From positions 1 through 64,000 of the forward strand of contig NZ_VUMH01000012.1 in assembly GCF_009696265.1 (NCBI RefSeq): 64,000 bases of DNA, read 5' to 3'. The position numbers were made by a program, and so were the translations under genes. The DNA comes from Desulfovibrio porci. GTDB taxonomy: Bacteria; Desulfobacterota; Desulfovibrionia; Desulfovibrionales; Desulfovibrionaceae. Below are positions 61,280 through 64,000 of this stretch, in pieces. Numbering within the stretch: the stretch's first letter is position 1; each line of letters starts with the position of its first letter. The notes below the pieces were generated by a model. It was not told the DNA's origin, searched no databases, and saw only the letters and a program-made list of their open reading frames with translations.

Positions 61280-62236
61280 ATGCAGCGGGAAGACATTCTG
61301 GAGCTTTTGTTCGCAACGCCCTACGCCGTCCTACGGGAACGCGCCGGACAGGCCGTGTCGTGGGAAAAGGGTTCGCACGTGCAGGTGCGGGGCCTTGTGG
61401 AATTCTCCAATGTCTGCCGGCGCAACTGCCGCTATTGCGGCTTGCGGGCGGCCAGCGGCAGGGTTGCGCGCTACACGCTCTCCAGAAACGCTATCCTGGA
61501 GGCGTCGGCCCGGGCCGTAAGCCTGGGCGCGGACACCATTGTGCTGCAATCGGGCGAATACGCCATAGAGCCACACTGGCTGGCCGGGCTGGTGGCGGAC
61601 ATCGGCCGCGAACTGCATGTGCCGGTGACGCTCAGCGTGGGGGAGCACCCCCACGAAGCCTACGCCCTGTGGAAAGAGGCCGGGGCCGCGCGTTTTTTGT
61701 TGAAGCACGAGACCGCCGATCCTGACCTCTATGCCCGGCTGCATCCGGGATACGAGCTTGCGGGACGTATCGGGCATCTGCGCGTGTTGCGCGAACTGGG
61801 CTATGAAGTGGGCACCGGCTTCATGGTGGGCCTGCCGGGGCAGAAGCCCGAGTCACTGGCGGATGACATTCTGCTGGCGCGGGAACTGAACGTGTCCATG
61901 TGCGGCGTGGGGCCGTTCATTCCGCAGGCGGACACGCCTCTGGGGACGCAGCCCGGCGGTTCGGCCGAGATGACCCTGCGGGTCATGGCCGTACTGCGTC
62001 TGGCCCTGCCTTGGGCCAATATTCCCGCCACCACGGCCCTGGCCACGGTGGATGCGGTTTCAGGCCAGCGGGAGGGCCTGCTGGCCGGCGGCAACGTGCT
62101 GATGCCCGGTTTTACGCCGCCGGAATACCGTGAACAGTATTGCATTTACGACAATAAAAACCGCGTGGACATGGAGAGCGCCCGCACAGCCATTGAAGGA
62201 GCCGGACGTACGCATGCCCTGAAGGCGCTGCACTGA
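61280..62236 (+). CDS. hydE: [FeFe]-hydrogenase maturase HydE
   Basis: A 318-residue radical SAM enzyme of H-cluster assembly. The cluster motif is CRRNCRYCGLRAA near residue 45 (CX3CX2C), then DTIVLQSGEY, VTLSVGEHPHEAYALWKEAGAARFLLKHETADPDLY in successive segments, GYEVGTGFMVGLPGQ and FIPQADTPLGT. HydE turns the HydG product into the dithiolate-bridge precursor together with HydF. It is shorter than the usual 340-360 residues but looks complete. It precedes hydA by 41 bases. Confidence 0.92.
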   Translation: MQREDILELLFATPYAVLRERAGQAVSWEKGSHVQVRGLVEFSNVCRRNCRYCGLRAASGRVARYTLSRNAILEASARAVSLGADTIVLQSGEYAIEPHWLAGLVADIGRELHVPVTLSVGEHPHEAYALWKEAGAARFLLKHETADPDLYARLHPGYELAGRIGHLRVLRELGYEVGTGFMVGLPGQKPESLADDILLARELNVSMCGVGPFIPQADTPLGTQPGGSAEMTLRVMAVLRLALPWANIPATTALATVDAVSGQREGLLAGGNVLMPGFTPPEYREQYCIYDNKNRVDMESARTAIEGAGRTHALKALH

Positions 62237-62277
62237 CGTCAGGAATGTGATTCACCTGTTACCGCCAGGAGGTTGGG

Positions 62278-63534
62278 ATGCCGCGTATCGCTATGGAGCA
62301 TATTGAGTATGAGTTGAATGTGCCGCCACAGGGAGCAAATGGCGACAAGATGTTTTTCGTGCAGATTGATGCGGAAAAATGCATCGGCTGCGACACCTGT
62401 CAGGAATATTGTCCCACCGGGGCGATTGTCGGAGAAACCGGCCTGGCACACAAGGTCGCCCATGTCGAACCGTGCATCAACTGCGGCCAGTGCCTGACCC
62501 ACTGCCCGGAAAACGCCATTTACGAAGTGCAGACCTGGGTGCCGGAATTGCGGGAAAAACTGAAGGACAAAAACGTCAAATGCATAGCCATGCCCGCGCC
62601 TTCGGTGCGCTATGCCCTTGGCGAGGCGTTCGGCCTTGCGCCCGGCAGCGTGACCACGGGCAAGATGCTTTCCGCCCTCAAGGCGCTGGGCTTCGCCCAT
62701 TGCTGGGATACGGAATTCGCCGCCGACGTGACCATCTGGGAAGAGGCCTCGGAATTCGTGGCGCGCCTGGGCGAGAAAAAGGACCTGCCCCAGTTCACCT
62801 CCTGCTGTCCGGGCTGGCAGAAGTACGCGGAAACATTCTATCCCGACCTGTTGCCGCATTTTTCCTCCTGCAAGTCGCCCATCGGCATGAACGGTCCTCT
62901 GGCCAAAACCTATGGCGCGGAAAAACTGAAGTATGATCCCAAACAGATCTATGCCGTTTCCATCATGCCCTGCATCGCCAAAAAGTACGAAGGGCTGCGG
63001 CCCGAACTGGCCGCCAGCGGCCTTCACGACATCGACGCCACGCTGACCACGCGCGAGCTGGCCTATCTGATCCGCCAGGCGGGCATAGACTTCAACAAAC
63101 TGCCCGACGGACAGCGCGACAGCCTGATGGGCGAATCCACTGGCGGCGCGACCATCTTCGGCGTGTCCGGCGGCGTCATGGAAGCGGCGCTGCGTTTCGC
63201 CTACCAGGCGGTGACCAGCCAGCGCCCCGAAACATGGGATTTCAAGCAGGTGCGCGGCCTCAAGGGTATGAAGGAGTACACCGTGACCATCAAGGGCATA
63301 GAGTTGCGCCTGGCCGTGGTGCACGGGGCCAAACGCTTTGCCAAGATCTGTGACGAGGTCCGCGCCGGGAATTCCCCGTACCACTTTATTGAGTTCATGG
63401 CCTGTCCAGGCGGCTGCGTCTGCGGCGGCGGCCAGCCGATCATGCCGACCTTGCTGCAGAATGCGGAGCGCAAGGCGACCAGTCTGTTCGCGGGCCTCAA
63501 AAAACGTCTTGCCGACACCAACCCCAGCGCATAG
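62278..63534 (+). CDS. hydA: [FeFe] hydrogenase, large subunit (periplasmic type)
   Basis: A 418-residue catalytic subunit that oxidises or evolves hydrogen in the periplasm. Two N-terminal [4Fe-4S] motifs: [12 protein letters not shown] and [12 protein letters not shown]. The three H-cluster motifs are intact: [19 protein letters not shown] and [16 protein letters not shown] (the last slightly extended). Length and sequence closely match the D. vulgaris HydA subunit, which has no signal peptide and is carried out by the small subunit. ATG 62278 follows AGGAGG. hydB follows by eight bases. Confidence 0.97.
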   Translation: MPRIAMEHIEYELNVPPQGANGDKMFFVQIDAEKCIGCDTCQEYCPTGAIVGETGLAHKVAHVEPCINCGQCLTHCPENAIYEVQTWVPELREKLKDKNVKCIAMPAPSVRYALGEAFGLAPGSVTTGKMLSALKALGFAHCWDTEFAADVTIWEEASEFVARLGEKKDLPQFTSCCPGWQKYAETFYPDLLPHFSSCKSPIGMNGPLAKTYGAEKLKYDPKQIYAVSIMPCIAKKYEGLRPELAASGLHDIDATLTTRELAYLIRQAGIDFNKLPDGQRDSLMGESTGGATIFGVSGGVMEAALRFAYQAVTSQRPETWDFKQVRGLKGMKEYTVTIKGIELRLAVVHGAKRFAKICDEVRAGNSPYHFIEFMACPGGCVCGGGQPIMPTLLQNAERKATSLFAGLKKRLADTNPSA

Positions 63535-63542
63535 GAGGCGGT

Positions 63543-63917
63543 ATGTCCATACTTATGAGCACACGGCGCGGATTTTTAAAAGGAGCCTGTATCCTGTCCG
63601 GCGGATTGCTGCTGGGCGTCCGCACGGTCAACAAGGCCTATGCGGCCGTCAAGGAAATCAAGGATTACATGCGCGACCGCGCCAGCGCCGTCTACAAGGC
63701 CGATGCGGCTTTTCCCAAGCGGGCCTCCCAGGACAACGCGCAGGTCAAGGCCCTGTATGATTCCTGGCTCGGCAAGCCGCTGGGACACAAATCGGAAGAA
63801 CTGCTCCACACCAAGTGGTTTGACAAATCGAAAGGTCTTAAAGCGCTTGTCGCCGCAGGTGAATACCCCAATCCTCGCCACAAGGAATTCGCGGGCGACA
63901 CCTATCCGTACGAATAA
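63543..63917 (+). CDS. hydB: [FeFe] hydrogenase, small subunit with Tat signal
   Basis: A 124-residue subunit that wraps around HydA and carries the Tat signal for the pair. The Tat motif is TRRGFLKGACILSGGLLLG, followed by AVKEIKDYMRDRASAVYKADAAFPKRASQDN and PLGHKSEELLHTKWFDKSK, which match the D. vulgaris small subunit. AGGAGG is four bases before ATG 63543. No further gene is seen in the last 83 bases of the window. Confidence 0.96.
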   Translation: MSILMSTRRGFLKGACILSGGLLLGVRTVNKAYAAVKEIKDYMRDRASAVYKADAAFPKRASQDNAQVKALYDSWLGKPLGHKSEELLHTKWFDKSKGLKALVAAGEYPNPRHKEFAGDTYPYE

Positions 63918-64000
63918 GCCTCCGGCCTTTCCGCCTGGGGGCTGATACGCACAGTCCCCTTCCCAGACCCAGGCCGACGCGGTTTTGCCCGACCGCGTCG

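Noticed and set aside
1-64000. CRISPR arrays, tRNA or rRNA genes
   Set aside because: No regularly spaced repeats and no cloverleaf or T-loop GTTCGA-type sequences in a tRNA context were found by reading.

Overview
The window looks like a piece of chromosome from a sulfate-reducing bacterium of the Desulfovibrio group, probably the D. desulfuricans / intestinal Desulfovibrio clade. This is inferred from gene content, not from a search. The strongest markers are a periplasmic [FeFe] hydrogenase split into HydA and a Tat-exported HydB (62278-63917), a nine-haem cytochrome complex of the nhcABCD type (41940-45423), an indolepyruvate oxidoreductase, many TRAP transporters and a glycyl-radical enzyme cluster. 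Most of the window is GC-rich with high-GC codon use. The stretch from about 6.3 to 8.8 kb is clearly AT-rich and looks acquired.

Layout. 0-8.8 kb is accessory DNA: the 3' end of an IS481-family element; two paralogous glycine/aspartate-repeat proteins on opposite strands around a glycosyltransferase; an intact IS5-family element with a CTAG target duplication; and an AT-rich three-gene cassette (P-loop NTPase, GNAT fused to a PUA-like domain, ASCH protein). Two of those three genes are frameshifted at poly-A runs. 9-25 kb holds a DMT exporter, a double-cluster ferredoxin-type protein, gamma-glutamyltranspeptidase, a TRAP operon with a fused DctQM permease and a GlcG-like protein, a GGDEF sensor, a membrane-bound LuxR-type regulator, a candidate small RNA, small hypothetical genes, a spermidine-synthase-like fusion, tadA and a LOG-family gene. 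25-30.3 kb is a housekeeping run: beta-CASP nuclease, rsmD, coaD, miaA, a GNAT and a B3/4 protein.

30.3-41.4 kb is a catabolic locus: a glycyl-radical enzyme, its activase, a short-chain dehydrogenase, a cupin, a second NAD(P) dehydrogenase, a three-component TRAP importer, an IclR regulator and an orphan solute-binding protein. The substrate cannot be read from the sequence, and this is the best candidate for an undescribed pathway. 41.9-46.3 kb is nhcABCD followed by hypC. 46.5-58.2 kb is mostly housekeeping: ileS-lspA, a PLDc_N protein, a CpoB/YbgF-like lipoprotein, cheZ, iorAB, a YfgM-like protein, proA, nadD and a TPR protein.

58.2-64 kb is a long repeat-rich non-coding stretch, then hydG, hydE, hydA, hydB. 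hydG carries one missing base that removes the third cysteine of its C-terminal cluster from the frame. Restoring that base recreates an exact CX2CX22C motif. hydF is not in the window. Periplasmic HydAB would feed electrons from hydrogen to periplasmic c-type cytochromes, and the Nhc complex would link those to the membrane quinone pool, so the two modules are functionally connected.

Several dispersed repeat families sit in the intergenic gaps around 12.7, 45.6-45.9, 58.2-59.4 and 61.0-61.3 kb. Some have perfect or near-perfect terminal inverted repeats and look like MITEs. No tRNA, rRNA or CRISPR array was seen.
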